A stretch of DNA of 14,337 nucleotides from an uncultured Anaerolineae bacterium (lineage in GTDB: Bacteria > Chloroflexota > Anaerolineae > Anaerolineales > Villigracilaceae), in assembly GCA_903854805.1 (NCBI GenBank), contig CAINXK010000379.1:1-14337 (forward strand), read 5' to 3'. Positions 1 to 8,478 of the stretch are shown piece after piece. Both the position numbers and the translations under genes were made by a program. The notes beneath the pieces were generated by a model. The model searched no databases and was not told the DNA's origin. It worked only from the letters and a program-made list of their open reading frames with translations. The stretch's first letter is position 1. Each line of letters begins with the position of its first letter.

Positions 1-433
1 CACCCTTAGGCAACCCTGCATATATTTATCAGTTACGGAATTCTGTCTTACTTATTGTAATCAATTCACTTGGGATTACAAGCAATAAACCTGGAAAATT
101 CGCCACCCTTCAGCCCTGGTTTTTTACAGATCAACCAGGCCCCACAATCAAACTATCGACTTGGTCACAAAGGCTTTTTTAACCACCCACTTCGGAATGC
201 ATCAATTTTCCCAAAGAACCAGCGGCACCCGTCTTCAATACACGTCATCATTGTACAATTTTTCGCGACTCTGGCGGTTGAGAAAATATGCCCGGCAGTC
301 TGTGCCTCGCCGAACAACGCGACCATTTTTAAGTTAAAAAGTGTGTATATCCAAATAACGTGCATGTTCGTTTGTGTTTAAACATATATGAACATACACA
401 CAAAGCGAAAAAACAGATTCTGGTTAACAATTA
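1..433. other. Gene-free left edge
   Basis: No convincing gene is visible in this stretch. Open frames on both strands are short, have no good ribosome binding site and give protein sequences that resemble no family I know. It holds the downstream flank of the minus-strand catabolic operon, including a compound inverted repeat and a T-run listed separately as a possible terminator. A weak 7-bp inverted repeat (CCTGGTT at 115-121, AACCAGG at 133-139) is also present without a T-tract. The upstream region of a gene lying further left could also be here, but nothing shows it. Confidence 0.6.
336..401 (-). terminator. Possible terminator of the catabolic operon
   Basis: Read on the minus strand after the last gene of the operon, GTGTGTAT (401-394) is complementary to ATACACAC (348-341), and five T residues follow at once (340-336). 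Inside the long loop a second pair, ATGTTC and GAACAT (364-369 with 390-395 on the plus strand), flanks the palindrome TGTTTAAACA (375-384), with which it shares the same centre. The outer stem and inner pair overlap by two bases. The loop is long and AT-rich, so this is a weaker terminator than the one at 10826-10856. It could instead be a protein-binding palindrome. Confidence 0.35.
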
Positions 434-880
434 TTAGATTTTCAACTTAAGCACAACTTTCCGGATCAGCTCTGGAATATTGATACACAGCCCAGGCATG
501 TGCCCGTCTTCAGGGAAGAAGATCGCAAAAGACCCGGCAAAAACATCTACATGATTGCCAGACCCGGTCATAGGTTGGAAATCCTTCTCTGGGATGTACT
601 CCCCCAACTGCATTGTGCTCAACTGGACAAACCCGATCCGTTCCTTGCCAGTAACCATATATTGCACATCAATGTATTTACGATGTGCTTCCCATAGACC
701 TTTCTCGGCAGGCTTGGTTGTATATTCCTGCACCAAGGCGAATAAATTTTCGCCATCTATATCAACACGGCCCACTGGAAGAGTATTAAGATTGTTTTCC
801 AGTAGAAATTTCATCGCACTCGGAAGGTTGAACCCAAACCCGGCGTAACGGATATGGTGATCAAGGCTGTCAAATATCAT
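434..880 (-). CDS. YhcH/YjgK/YiaL (EbgC-type) family protein
   Basis: This 148-residue protein matches the YhcH/YjgK/YiaL family (DUF386), small cupin-fold proteins typically encoded in sugar and sialic-acid operons. Members include EbgC, the small subunit of an E. coli beta-galactosidase, and YhcH, suggested to handle sugar anomers. Family landmarks are visible: WEAHRKYIDVQY at about 63-74 (Glu64, His66, Lys68, Asp71), FFPEDGHMPG at 121-130 with His127, and the usual lysine- and valine-rich C-terminal strand. I chose the ATG at 880 because AAAGGAG lies 6 nt upstream. The TTG one codon earlier would be only 3 nt from it. The ATG shares one base with the stop of the glycosidase gene (TGATG), so translation is probably coupled. 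As last gene of the operon it supports a carbohydrate role. The substrate is unknown. Confidence 0.9.
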   Translation of the reverse strand: MIFDSLDHHIRYAGFGFNLPSAMKFLLENNLNTLPVGRVDIDGENLFALVQEYTTKPAEKGLWEAHRKYIDVQYMVTGKERIGFVQLSTMQLGEYIPEKDFQPMTGSGNHVDVFAGSFAIFFPEDGHMPGLCINIPELIRKVVLKLKI

Positions 881-3870
881 CAAGAACTCCTTTTATTATG
901 GATCGATTTACTTACCACCTGTAACCTGGCTCTTAATACTGAACGTATGCTGAGAAGAACGACCCGTAGCAGCGTCACGAACGGCACATTACCAAGCATG
1001 GAAGTGATAGAAGAATCAATCACAGCGCCAGGGCAACAAGTCTGCTCGGAAGTCCATGCCGAAAACTCATCCCCGAGTAATGAACGGACTCTGACACGCA
1101 CTTGCTGTCCATCCATCAAACCATCCAGGTGCCCACGTGAGCTTGATTCGATGCAAGTACTGCGCCAATCAGAATCCGGTTCAACACGCCATTGGATTTC
1201 ATAACCTGTCACAATTCCGGCACGCGGTGCATCCCAAACCAAATCCAGGGCCCCAGACGAAGGATTAACCAAAAAGGCGCCTGGAGGTTGCAGCAGGTTA
1301 CCTTCGGCCAACCAGGCGCGACGCTGTTCAGATTTTATAAAACTTTCAATATCAGCATATATTTCAGCGTTAATTTCAACCGGCGCAGAATGTAGGACAA
1401 CGCCAGGCGGGTAAAAATAGGCACTTGCATCGTTTTGAAGTTCCTGGGCTGGCTCATCACCCAGGTAGGGCGCCAGCATTAATGAAAAATTCAAAGATTC
1501 TCCATTGAATGAAGGCCCATTCGGTTGAAGCGCGCCACTGAAGGCCTGCATAAAAACTTTCCCGTTACCATTGCCACCCAGATGAGAATAATCGAATTGT
1601 TCGCCATAATAAGAACCAAACGGGTTTAAGGAAATAGACTGGACCCCTTTGTGCTCGCGCAGGCGCATCGGACAAAACGCCATCGACGTTAGGGTTTGCG
1701 CATTTTCCGCTACAAGCAAACCTGTGTTTCCATTTGAAACCGCCACCCAGCCCGCAGTGACCTGGTGATTGAACGAATCGAGACTGCGGTTTTTGGGATT
1801 GATTTTCCCATAATCCAAATCATAATAAGCTGTCTTACCCAGGTAATTATGTTTCCAGACTCGCAATGGTTTCAATCCAGGTGCGTGCAAACTAGGCGTC
1901 AGCTGAAATGGAGCTGTCTCAATCCATCGTAAATCGATCAATCGTCGTAGCTTCTGGGTCAGATTGTGGATCACCTGGCGTGGAGGCGTATATGCATAAT
2001 GCACATCCACATCTACAAATAGATAGGGTAAGTCGTCAAAAAGAGTAAAAGTATAGGTCAGATAACTAACAAATTCGCCATCCGCTGTTTGCATCGGCAG
2101 GCTTGTCTTCAAGCGCACACGCTGCAAACCAACCCAGCTTTCAGCATTCATCGATTCAATCGAGTATTTGACCGTACGGAAGGTGCGCTTGTCGTAAGTG
2201 ATAAAAGGGTTAAGGAAACCTGCAGTACCAATCACCTCATCGCAAAAAATGAAATTTTCGATACCTGCCTCTTCCGAGAAGGCTACATTCAGCCATTTAT
2301 TTTTCAGCTGTTTGACTGGCGCAGATGATGGCAGCCTGGTGGATGGCCGGACTCGAAAACGGGAATGGCTTAAAGGTCCAACATCCGCAATAAACCGGAG
2401 CCGGGCAGATAGACGCCCATCGGGCAGAGGCTCGACGTCAGTCAGCGAAGCTGCCAGCTGCTGGCCCACTTCGTTTTCCAGGACAATAGACCTTACTCCG
2501 GGCGGCAGCACCAGTAGCAAGGAAATTGCAGAACGTGCCGAGGCAGATTCCGCGTCGCGGGCTGGCGGGGTCGCAAAAAGCTCAAAATCGTAGAGACATG
2601 ATTTTTCGGCATCTACCGGCTGAGCTGCTGAGCCCATTTGTCGGCAGGCCATACCGGCTGTTCGCTCGGCATCCAGCGCGATCTGGCGAGCTCGGCCCAG
2701 GATGGCAAAGGCTCTGTCCTGACGTTCTTCATTGATGACAGGGGTGGACATACCAAAATGAGTGGTGGTCAGACCAATCAAACGCTGAAAGAAGGCTGAC
2801 TCCATACCATTCCAAAGTACAGATTTCAGATCCAACCCGGACCGGTTGGCAAAGGTTTCGGCCCGATAGGATGCCAGGCGTGATTGCTCAAGCAAAGTCC
2901 AGGCCCGCAGGCTGGCAGATTTTTCCGCCCAGGAATAATTTCCATCGAAACCGCCATCAGCGAGGTCTTGCCTGACGATGATTTCAGCCCTGGGCGGGTG
3001 ATTGGCAACATATTCAGATGGCACACTAAAATCGGCCCATGGATATTTATTGACAACCCGGATAAATTCTTCCAAACCGCCCATATTGGGGAACCACTTA
3101 AGCATGGCGGGCAATTTGACTGGCAGCCATGTTTCCAGATCAGCATCTTCATTGAGGTTGATGAGCACGTCTGACTGGATTTCGCCACGCTCCTGGCGTC
3201 GATGCAAATCGAGCATCAAATTTTCGAGTGATACCTGTTCAATTAGATCTGCAGCGGCAATACAGGGTAATAAAACTAGCGCAGGTTGGTCCTCATGAGA
3301 CCGAAACCAGAGCGGGTTATAACGCTGCTCATCTTTGAGCACCGGAATGAAATTGGAAATTGTATTAAAAGGAACCCCAGCATAATACAAGATCAAGCCT
3401 TGCACGCCATATTCCTTGAAAATAGTTTCCTGACCAGTGGTAAACATGGTCTCCTGGGGTCGGTAGTAGGGCGCCACCTTTCCAAATAATTGGCGCAGAC
3501 CACTACCCCATTCATTCTCAATCGCCCAGCCAACTGAAGCACGGAACTCATCCGCCGTGGCGGCATGATTGGCACCGTTATTGAATGGCCCCAGCACGAT
3601 TTCATCCAGCCCGGCCTCCACTCGCTGGCGCATCCCTTCAAGAATATCAGGTGAATGTTTTGGAAGAATTTCCTGAAAGGTCCAATAAACTTCAGTATCC
3701 CAGTAAGCGCGCGCTTTTAATCCGGCCTGATTTGCGGCGTTAAGGATTTTCAATACCTCGCGCATCACGCGAATATCCGTACCAAATCCGGCCTCATCAG
3801 GAGTATCTCCACGCCAGGAATGGTAGAAGTTAATGTGAAAACCAAGGGTGACATAAACTTTAAAGTTCAT
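880..3870 (-). CDS. GH38-like glycoside hydrolase with C-terminal FN3 domain
   Basis: This 996-residue protein resembles the alpha-mannosidase (GH38) and GH57 barrel superfamily and probably cleaves a glycoside in the cytoplasm. The N-terminal barrel (about 1-320) opens with GFHINFYHSWRGDT at 10-23 and carries YWDTE at 56-60 and YRPQETMF at 136-143. A helical segment follows and ends near TTTHFGMSTPV (368-378), whose His371 lies where GH38 enzymes have a zinc-binding His. A large beta-rich region (about 440-860) is typical of GH38 C-terminal domains. A fibronectin type III-like domain spans about 862-948, and a hydrophobic then basic tail spans 949-996. There is no signal peptide. The GH38 signature HxD is replaced by His-Ile-Asn (12-14), so substrate and mechanism are uncertain. 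The ribosome binding site is weak (AGGA close to the ATG). The gene starts 24 nt after the PLP enzyme gene. Superfamily assignment is fairly sure; activity is inferred. Confidence 0.75.
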   Translation of the reverse strand: MNFKVYVTLGFHINFYHSWRGDTPDEAGFGTDIRVMREVLKILNAANQAGLKARAYWDTEVYWTFQEILPKHSPDILEGMRQRVEAGLDEIVLGPFNNGANHAATADEFRASVGWAIENEWGSGLRQLFGKVAPYYRPQETMFTTGQETIFKEYGVQGLILYYAGVPFNTISNFIPVLKDEQRYNPLWFRSHEDQPALVLLPCIAAADLIEQVSLENLMLDLHRRQERGEIQSDVLINLNEDADLETWLPVKLPAMLKWFPNMGGLEEFIRVVNKYPWADFSVPSEYVANHPPRAEIIVRQDLADGGFDGNYSWAEKSASLRAWTLLEQSRLASYRAETFANRSGLDLKSVLWNGMESAFFQRLIGLTTTHFGMSTPVINEERQDRAFAILGRARQIALDAERTAGMACRQMGSAAQPVDAEKSCLYDFELFATPPARDAESASARSAISLLLVLPPGVRSIVLENEVGQQLAASLTDVEPLPDGRLSARLRFIADVGPLSHSRFRVRPSTRLPSSAPVKQLKNKWLNVAFSEEAGIENFIFCDEVIGTAGFLNPFITYDKRTFRTVKYSIESMNAESWVGLQRVRLKTSLPMQTADGEFVSYLTYTFTLFDDLPYLFVDVDVHYAYTPPRQVIHNLTQKLRRLIDLRWIETAPFQLTPSLHAPGLKPLRVWKHNYLGKTAYYDLDYGKINPKNRSLDSFNHQVTAGWVAVSNGNTGLLVAENAQTLTSMAFCPMRLREHKGVQSISLNPFGSYYGEQFDYSHLGGNGNGKVFMQAFSGALQPNGPSFNGESLNFSLMLAPYLGDEPAQELQNDASAYFYPPGVVLHSAPVEINAEIYADIESFIKSEQRRAWLAEGNLLQPPGAFLVNPSSGALDLVWDAPRAGIVTGYEIQWRVEPDSDWRSTCIESSSRGHLDGLMDGQQVRVRVRSLLGDEFSAWTSEQTCCPGAVIDSSITSMLGNVPFVTLLRVVLLSIRSVLRARLQVVSKSIHNKRSS

Positions 3871-3894
3871 TGATCCTGACCGTATGAAACCAGA

Positions 3895-5148
3895 TTACAA
3901 AAATGCCATACCCTCGCCACGATACGTGCGGACCTGCCCGCTCAGTCTGCCATTCTCAACCAACCACAAGTCATTGAAGCGTTCACAAAGCTCGCCTGCC
4001 TTGGCGTGCTGGAGGAAGATTGGGTCGCCCAATCCCAGTTCGGGACAATTCTCAGGCAGAATAAATGGTGTCTGGACTTCACCCGCCCCTTCCAACGAGA
4101 GATAGCTTAGCCCAATTGGGTAGACAGGCAGAGGCAGTTTCTCAGGTCCGATTGCACCTGAAGCGATGTACCCGCCGCCCAGGCAAGTGACCATCCCTTG
4201 CGTTGGAATCCGCACGATTTGAATGGCAAAAAAAGCTGAAGGTTCAAAATGGACTTCCTTGTAATGGTGAAATAAGCCGGAAGCATAAAATCCCGATCCA
4301 ACAGTGATTTCCGTGACCAGCGGGTCCTTGCCAGTTGAAACCAAACTACCGCTACCGCCCCCGTTAATGACCCGAAATTCGGCTCCTTCAGCGCGCAAAG
4401 ACTCAACTATTTTGTCACGCCTGATCGTCAATTCTCGCACAGAATCTTTTTTGATCGCCCGCATCAAACTATTTTTTAGTCCCGCTCCGGGCACATCATC
4501 ATTCATCCCAGCGATGTGACCTTCGTAACCCATCAGCGCATCCACCGCGACACCCTCATATTTTTTGGCGGCGCGGATTAAATTACGGGCTTGTTCTGGT
4601 GTTCGCACCGGGCTGCGGCGTAACCCCAGGTGGACAGATGATAGATCCAGGGGCCGATAAGCCATGTCGACTTCAAGGCAGGCGTGCAACACTAAACCGG
4701 CTGCATGACCAGCGGCAGATAAAACCCGAATATGTTCGATACTATCCACCATCAACCAGACCTGCTTACCAGCTCGAGTCAGATCCAGTAACAGGGAAAT
4801 ATCGCCCGGCTGTACAGATGGGTAGGCAATGATCATATCGTCGAAGCCCTGGCTGGCCAGCCAGGCGGTCTCTTCGACGGTGAAGGTCAGTAAACCACGA
4901 TAAATTTCTGGGGCAGCGGCTAAAATTCGGCGCATCAATTCCAAGCATCGAATTGACTTGGTTCCAAGCCGGATTGTCTTGCCCGCCGATCTGGCAATCT
5001 CGGCTACATAAGCCACATTGACGTCGAACTTATCTAAATCAATAAAGGCAAGAGGCAAGCGCTGACCACGAAAAATATCCCTATATCTGAGATAAATGTC
5101 GTTCGGATCCATCAAACCCATCCCATTTCCCAGCAAATTAGCCGACAC
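3895..5148 (-). CDS. PLP enzyme, D-threonine aldolase / D-serine dehydratase-like
   Basis: This protein of up to 417 residues belongs to the fold-type III PLP family with an alanine-racemase-like N-terminal barrel and a C-terminal beta domain, often annotated as amino acid deaminase/aldolase. Known relatives cleave or dehydrate D-configured beta-hydroxy-alpha-amino acids. The motif LPLAFIDLDKFDVN (31-44) leads to the probable PLP lysine, Lys64 in LGTKSIRC. VINGGGSGS and VGSGFYASG fit the phosphate-binding region. The C-terminus has HAKAGELCERF with His381 and Cys388. Characterised relatives have a metal pair spaced His-x-Cys or His-x-Asp, so the metal site here differs or is lost. The start is uncertain: GTG at 5148 overlaps the previous gene by 11 nt, while ATGs at 5121 and 5112 give slightly shorter proteins. 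None has a strong ribosome binding site. The operon context suggests action on an amino-sugar acid. Confidence 0.85.
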   Translation of the reverse strand: MSANLLGNGMGLMDPNDIYLRYRDIFRGQRLPLAFIDLDKFDVNVAYVAEIARSAGKTIRLGTKSIRCLELMRRILAAAPEIYRGLLTFTVEETAWLASQGFDDMIIAYPSVQPGDISLLLDLTRAGKQVWLMVDSIEHIRVLSAAGHAAGLVLHACLEVDMAYRPLDLSSVHLGLRRSPVRTPEQARNLIRAAKKYEGVAVDALMGYEGHIAGMNDDVPGAGLKNSLMRAIKKDSVRELTIRRDKIVESLRAEGAEFRVINGGGSGSLVSTGKDPLVTEITVGSGFYASGLFHHYKEVHFEPSAFFAIQIVRIPTQGMVTCLGGGYIASGAIGPEKLPLPVYPIGLSYLSLEGAGEVQTPFILPENCPELGLGDPIFLQHAKAGELCERFNDLWLVENGRLSGQVRTYRGEGMAFL

Positions 5149-5536
5149 GATTAAGCTGATAACCCAATACGTCTAGCGGATTACTGCCCTTGTTGCCCGC
5201 GCCGCCATTGCCAGAGTAATAACAAGCGAATATGATGCCGCGCAAACCAAGATTCAACTGCCGCAACACTGCGGGAAGCATGCCAACCCGGTCGAGTGAT
5301 TCTTCCATGGTCCGCACAAGCCAGCGTAAGAAACCTGAGGGCGCAACCGAAAATACTGGGAGAACAATATTTAGCAGTTCAAGATCTTCCTTGGGTAAAT
5401 ACACAATCACATCATCGATGTTTGCGATGCCATCAAACTGCGAGAAAGAAGGCATATCATCATCTTCAGGGATAAACACATCCCCGATGCGATTTAAGCC
5501 CTTTAGGGAGGCGACCGAGAAATATTTGGATGTCAT
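5138..5536 (-). CDS. Small subunit-like partner of the GMC oxidoreductase
   Basis: This 132-residue protein has no clear motif. Its size, its position directly after a GMC oxidoreductase gene, and a C-terminal segment with FACYYSGN followed by NPLDVLGY recall the small (gamma or subunit 3) partners of gluconate and glucose dehydrogenases. Those partners usually stabilise the flavoprotein and carry a Tat signal. No twin-arginine or other signal peptide is visible here, which suggests a cytoplasmic complex. The ATG overlaps the GMC stop as ATGA, and GAGGAG sits 8 nt upstream, so coupled production in equal amounts is likely. The central part (about 50-105) is rich in Leu and probably helical. 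The family assignment is tentative; the gene itself is secure. Confidence 0.7.
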   Translation of the reverse strand: MTSKYFSVASLKGLNRIGDVFIPEDDDMPSFSQFDGIANIDDVIVYLPKEDLELLNIVLPVFSVAPSGFLRWLVRTMEESLDRVGMLPAVLRQLNLGLRGIIFACYYSGNGGAGNKGSNPLDVLGYQLNRVG

Positions 5537-6912
5537 TTCGTCAACTCCTCGCTTAATTTATGCGATAAAGCCATGACCGTCAGGCCCGGATTAATACCTG
5601 GCGCATTCGGGTACAGGCTTGAATCACACACAAACAGATTCTTCTGTCCATGAACACGATAATCGGGCCCAACCACCGAGTTTCCCGGGTCTGTACCCAT
5701 CCGTGCCCCACCCATCAGATGAAGCCCAAAATAATACGGAGATTCGATCACACGCCTGGCACCGCTCGCCATCAAGATTTCCTTAAGCGTTTCTGTACCA
5801 TCCTTCATGCGCTTTTTATCCTGGTCGGTCATGACCTTTTTAACAGTCAGCTTGCCGGTTTTATCCGCGGAAATCTCGCCCGCATTCTCATCGCGGATCG
5901 CCACCTCCGCACAGGTCATAAAGCGATATCTGCGCATAGTATCTTGGTGCTGCCGCCCCGAAGCATTGAAAAGCATGGCTGTCGAGACTGGCCCGGCATA
6001 TACATTTTCCAATTTGAAGCCACGCGCACGAAAATTAGGATCCTTGGAAGCCACCGACTGGAACATGCCCTTGTGCGCATTCACTTCATCATCATACACA
6101 CCAAAGAACATGAACTGTGGATGTGAACTAAAATATTTTCCCAGCGCCGGCAAAGATGCTTTGAAGCCAGAACGAAACAACATACGCGTGGTGCCAAACG
6201 CTCCGCCGGAAAGGATTACATTTTTTGCCTGGTAGACTTTCTTCTCGCCCATGGATTCGGCATATACCTGCACAATTTCCCCAGGCACGATGTGTTGCAC
6301 TTCCACTTGCGCTTGCACTTCCAGCCCAAGCTTTTCGGCCTCGCGAACATACACAACCATGATACTTTGCTTGGCATCGCGATGGCAACCCCCCAGGCAA
6401 CCGATACAATCATTGCCCTTATCGAAGGCGCAATCGCTCTGAGCACGACGCAGATAGTGCCAGTGGTAACCCAGCGCATCGCAACCTTTGACAAACAGCT
6501 GAGCATTGCGGTTGCGCTCTTCTGATGTAAAGGTATGCAGCGCGAGACGGCTCTCGGCTTGGTCGTAATATGGCTCCAGCGCTTTGAGTGAGAAAAATTC
6601 CACGCCGGTTTCCGCCTTCCAGTCATCCAGAGCAATATCATCAAACCTATCCATCAAGGCCTGGTTCACAATCGATGACCCACCAACAACTTTCCCTCGC
6701 AGGAAGGCCATGCGCGCATCCTGACTGAACTCGATACCGCCACCCCAATATAACTGAGCCGAAGCAATGGCCTCATTTTTGGGGAAAGTTTCCTTCGTCA
6801 GATACTCACCCGCTTCCAAAAGCAGCACCTTGGCCCCGGTCTTACTCAAGTTGTACGATAAGACCCCGCCACCAGTTCCCGAGCCAATAATGATGAAATC
6901 ATAAGTTGTCAT
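5533..6912 (-). CDS. GMC family FAD-dependent oxidoreductase
   Basis: This 459-residue flavoprotein of the GMC family oxidises an alcohol or sugar hydroxyl. The FAD-binding dinucleotide fold is at 4-35 (GSGTGGG at 10-16, LLEAGE at 31-36), and the second FAD motif is near GKVVGGSSIVN (73-83). The C-terminus carries GLHLMGGARMG with His398 and PGINPGLT with Asn441, matching the catalytic His/Asn pair of cholesterol-oxidase-like members. Cys161, Cys169, Cys172 and Cys176, in a segment ending GCHRDAKQS, lie where FAD-dependent glucose dehydrogenases and related choline-dehydrogenase-like proteins have clustered cysteines, some binding a small iron-sulfur cluster. Whether this one does is unknown. 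There is no export signal. The gene overlaps the aldehyde dehydrogenase stop as ATGA, with GAGGAG 8 nt upstream, and it overlaps the small subunit gene downstream. The substrate is probably a sugar or sugar alcohol, by context. Confidence 0.92.
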   Translation of the reverse strand: MTTYDFIIIGSGTGGGVLSYNLSKTGAKVLLLEAGEYLTKETFPKNEAIASAQLYWGGGIEFSQDARMAFLRGKVVGGSSIVNQALMDRFDDIALDDWKAETGVEFFSLKALEPYYDQAESRLALHTFTSEERNRNAQLFVKGCDALGYHWHYLRRAQSDCAFDKGNDCIGCLGGCHRDAKQSIMVVYVREAEKLGLEVQAQVEVQHIVPGEIVQVYAESMGEKKVYQAKNVILSGGAFGTTRMLFRSGFKASLPALGKYFSSHPQFMFFGVYDDEVNAHKGMFQSVASKDPNFRARGFKLENVYAGPVSTAMLFNASGRQHQDTMRRYRFMTCAEVAIRDENAGEISADKTGKLTVKKVMTDQDKKRMKDGTETLKEILMASGARRVIESPYYFGLHLMGGARMGTDPGNSVVGPDYRVHGQKNLFVCDSSLYPNAPGINPGLTVMALSHKLSEELTK

Positions 6913-8465
6913 TTTATTTTCTCCTCATTCCCAATGCTATCCAGCTTGAGCGCGACCGGCAAAAACGCGAGCCACTTGCGAGGACGGGTAAAGAAAGTTC
7001 GCATCAAACGGGTCATTAAATCATATTTAGACTTGCTCTGCGGATACCAATGGGTTTCAATCAAGTTTTTGTTGGGTCCCAGGATCAACGACTTCACATT
7101 GGAAAAGGTCAACAAGCCCCAATCACCCTTATAGCGACCAAAACCGCTATCCTTTACCCCTCCAAAAGGCAGCGCAGGATTGCCTTCCGTCAACATATGG
7201 TTGTTGATGGACACATTGCCTGTCCGGATGGCGCGTGCCACCCGTTCAGCCCGGGTCAGGTCCTTGCTCCAAACGGATGCGCTTAACCCATAAGGTGAAT
7301 CATTCGCCAGCTCAACAGCCTCATCTTCGGTTGTGAATTTCATAACCGGCAGAATCGGGCCAAAGGTTTCTTCAGTCATCAACTTCATAGCGTGGGTTAC
7401 ACCAACAACCACGGTAGGCGGAAAGTGCAGTGTGCCTGGAAGGCGTTTACCGCCCACCAGGATCGTAGCGCCTTTGGAAACTGCCTCAGCCAACTGGGCT
7501 TCAATAATTTCCAATTGGAACCCGGCAGTCATGCAGCCCACATCGCAGGCACCAGCTTCGGCCACCTTGCTATCAACGCCGGATACACGCAGTTTAATGG
7601 TTAAATCAACCACTTTTTCAACAAAAGTATCGTAAATATTTGCATGGACGTAGCAACGCTCCATGGAGGTGCAGCTCTGCCCGGCGTTCGTGAAGGCGCT
7701 CCAAACGATACCGTTCGCAGTCCTTTCAATATCAACATCTTCAAACACAATCGCCGGATCCTTACCTCCCAGTTCCAAATCCACCGGGATCAGATTTTTG
7801 GCTGCAGAAGCCATGACTGCCTTACCGCCACGCACAGATCCGGTAAAATGAATTTTGTCAGGTCGCTGCTCAATCAGAGCTGCACCAGTTTCCTTGCCAC
7901 CGTACACCACCTGGATGGCATCTTGCGGGAAGCCGGCCCCATTCATTATTTCTTCATATAAACCCTGCAGCGGCGTCACTTCGGATGGTTTATATACCAC
8001 CGCATTACCGGCCAAAAACGCCAGCAGGGACGGAACAAAACACTGGTAAAGCGGGTAATTCCAGGGGGAAATAACCAGCACAACACCCAGCGGCTCGAAA
8101 ACGATCCGTGAAGTTTTGCCCATCAATACAATTGGGGTATGGACAGTCTGATCTTTGAGGATTTTGGGGGCAGCATCACGATAGTAATCAATCAGATCGC
8201 AGATCTCAAACAATTCGGTTGAGAGAGCATCGAAACGGGTCTTGCCGGTCTCTCGAACCAGCCGGTCAATGATCTGCTCCTGGTGAGCGACCAGGTAGTC
8301 GCTCACCGCTACCACCCTGGTGATACGCTCTGCCAGAGCCAGCCTGGCCACTTGTTTCTGGGCATCCCGTGCCCGGCCGAAAATAGATGGCATCTCGCTG
8401 GTTGGTGTTGGTGTCACTTCATATAAAAACTCACCTGTCGCCGGGTTATTTACGCGGATACTCAT
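6909..8465 (-). CDS. NAD(P)-dependent aldehyde dehydrogenase
   Basis: This 518-residue enzyme of the aldehyde dehydrogenase superfamily oxidises an aldehyde to its acid. All landmarks are present: PWNYP with Asn136, the cofactor motif YKPSE with Lys159, FTGS at 207-210, LELGGKDP with the general base Glu231, and the nucleophile Cys265 in AGQSCTS. The typical ESF-like region appears as EETFGPILPV, and NPALPFGGVKDSGFGRY is near the C-terminus. A tail of about 60 residues follows the catalytic core and contains a basic and hydrophobic stretch (RTFFTRPRKWLAFLPVALKL), as in members attached to membranes. I chose the ATG at 8465 because AAAGGAG lies 8 nt upstream. An earlier in-frame start would run into the regulator gene. 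The gap to the regulator is 13 nt. It probably removes an aldehyde made by the flavin or PLP enzyme. Confidence 0.95.
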   Translation of the reverse strand: MSIRVNNPATGEFLYEVTPTPTSEMPSIFGRARDAQKQVARLALAERITRVVAVSDYLVAHQEQIIDRLVRETGKTRFDALSTELFEICDLIDYYRDAAPKILKDQTVHTPIVLMGKTSRIVFEPLGVVLVISPWNYPLYQCFVPSLLAFLAGNAVVYKPSEVTPLQGLYEEIMNGAGFPQDAIQVVYGGKETGAALIEQRPDKIHFTGSVRGGKAVMASAAKNLIPVDLELGGKDPAIVFEDVDIERTANGIVWSAFTNAGQSCTSMERCYVHANIYDTFVEKVVDLTIKLRVSGVDSKVAEAGACDVGCMTAGFQLEIIEAQLAEAVSKGATILVGGKRLPGTLHFPPTVVVGVTHAMKLMTEETFGPILPVMKFTTEDEAVELANDSPYGLSASVWSKDLTRAERVARAIRTGNVSINNHMLTEGNPALPFGGVKDSGFGRYKGDWGLLTFSNVKSLILGPNKNLIETHWYPQSKSKYDLMTRLMRTFFTRPRKWLAFLPVALKLDSIGNEEKIK

Positions 8466-8478
8466 GCACCATTCTCCT

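Noticed and set aside
115..139. Inverted repeat CCTGGTT / AACCAGG
   Set aside because: Only 7 bp with an 11-nt loop and no T-run after the stem on either strand; it could be chance.
70..381. Open frame of 103 codons on the plus strand at the left edge
   Set aside because: It has no ribosome binding site, its composition is not protein-like, and it matches no family I recognise; the opposite-strand frame at 165-365 fails for the same reasons.
881..883. TTG start for the YhcH-type gene
   Set aside because: It would lie only 3 nt from the AAAGGAG, while the ATG at 880 is 6 nt from it and is followed by the normal family N-terminus.
5650..6235. Long plus-strand open frames opposite the GMC gene
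   Set aside because: They are shadows of a well-supported gene on the other strand and lack ribosome binding sites and family features.
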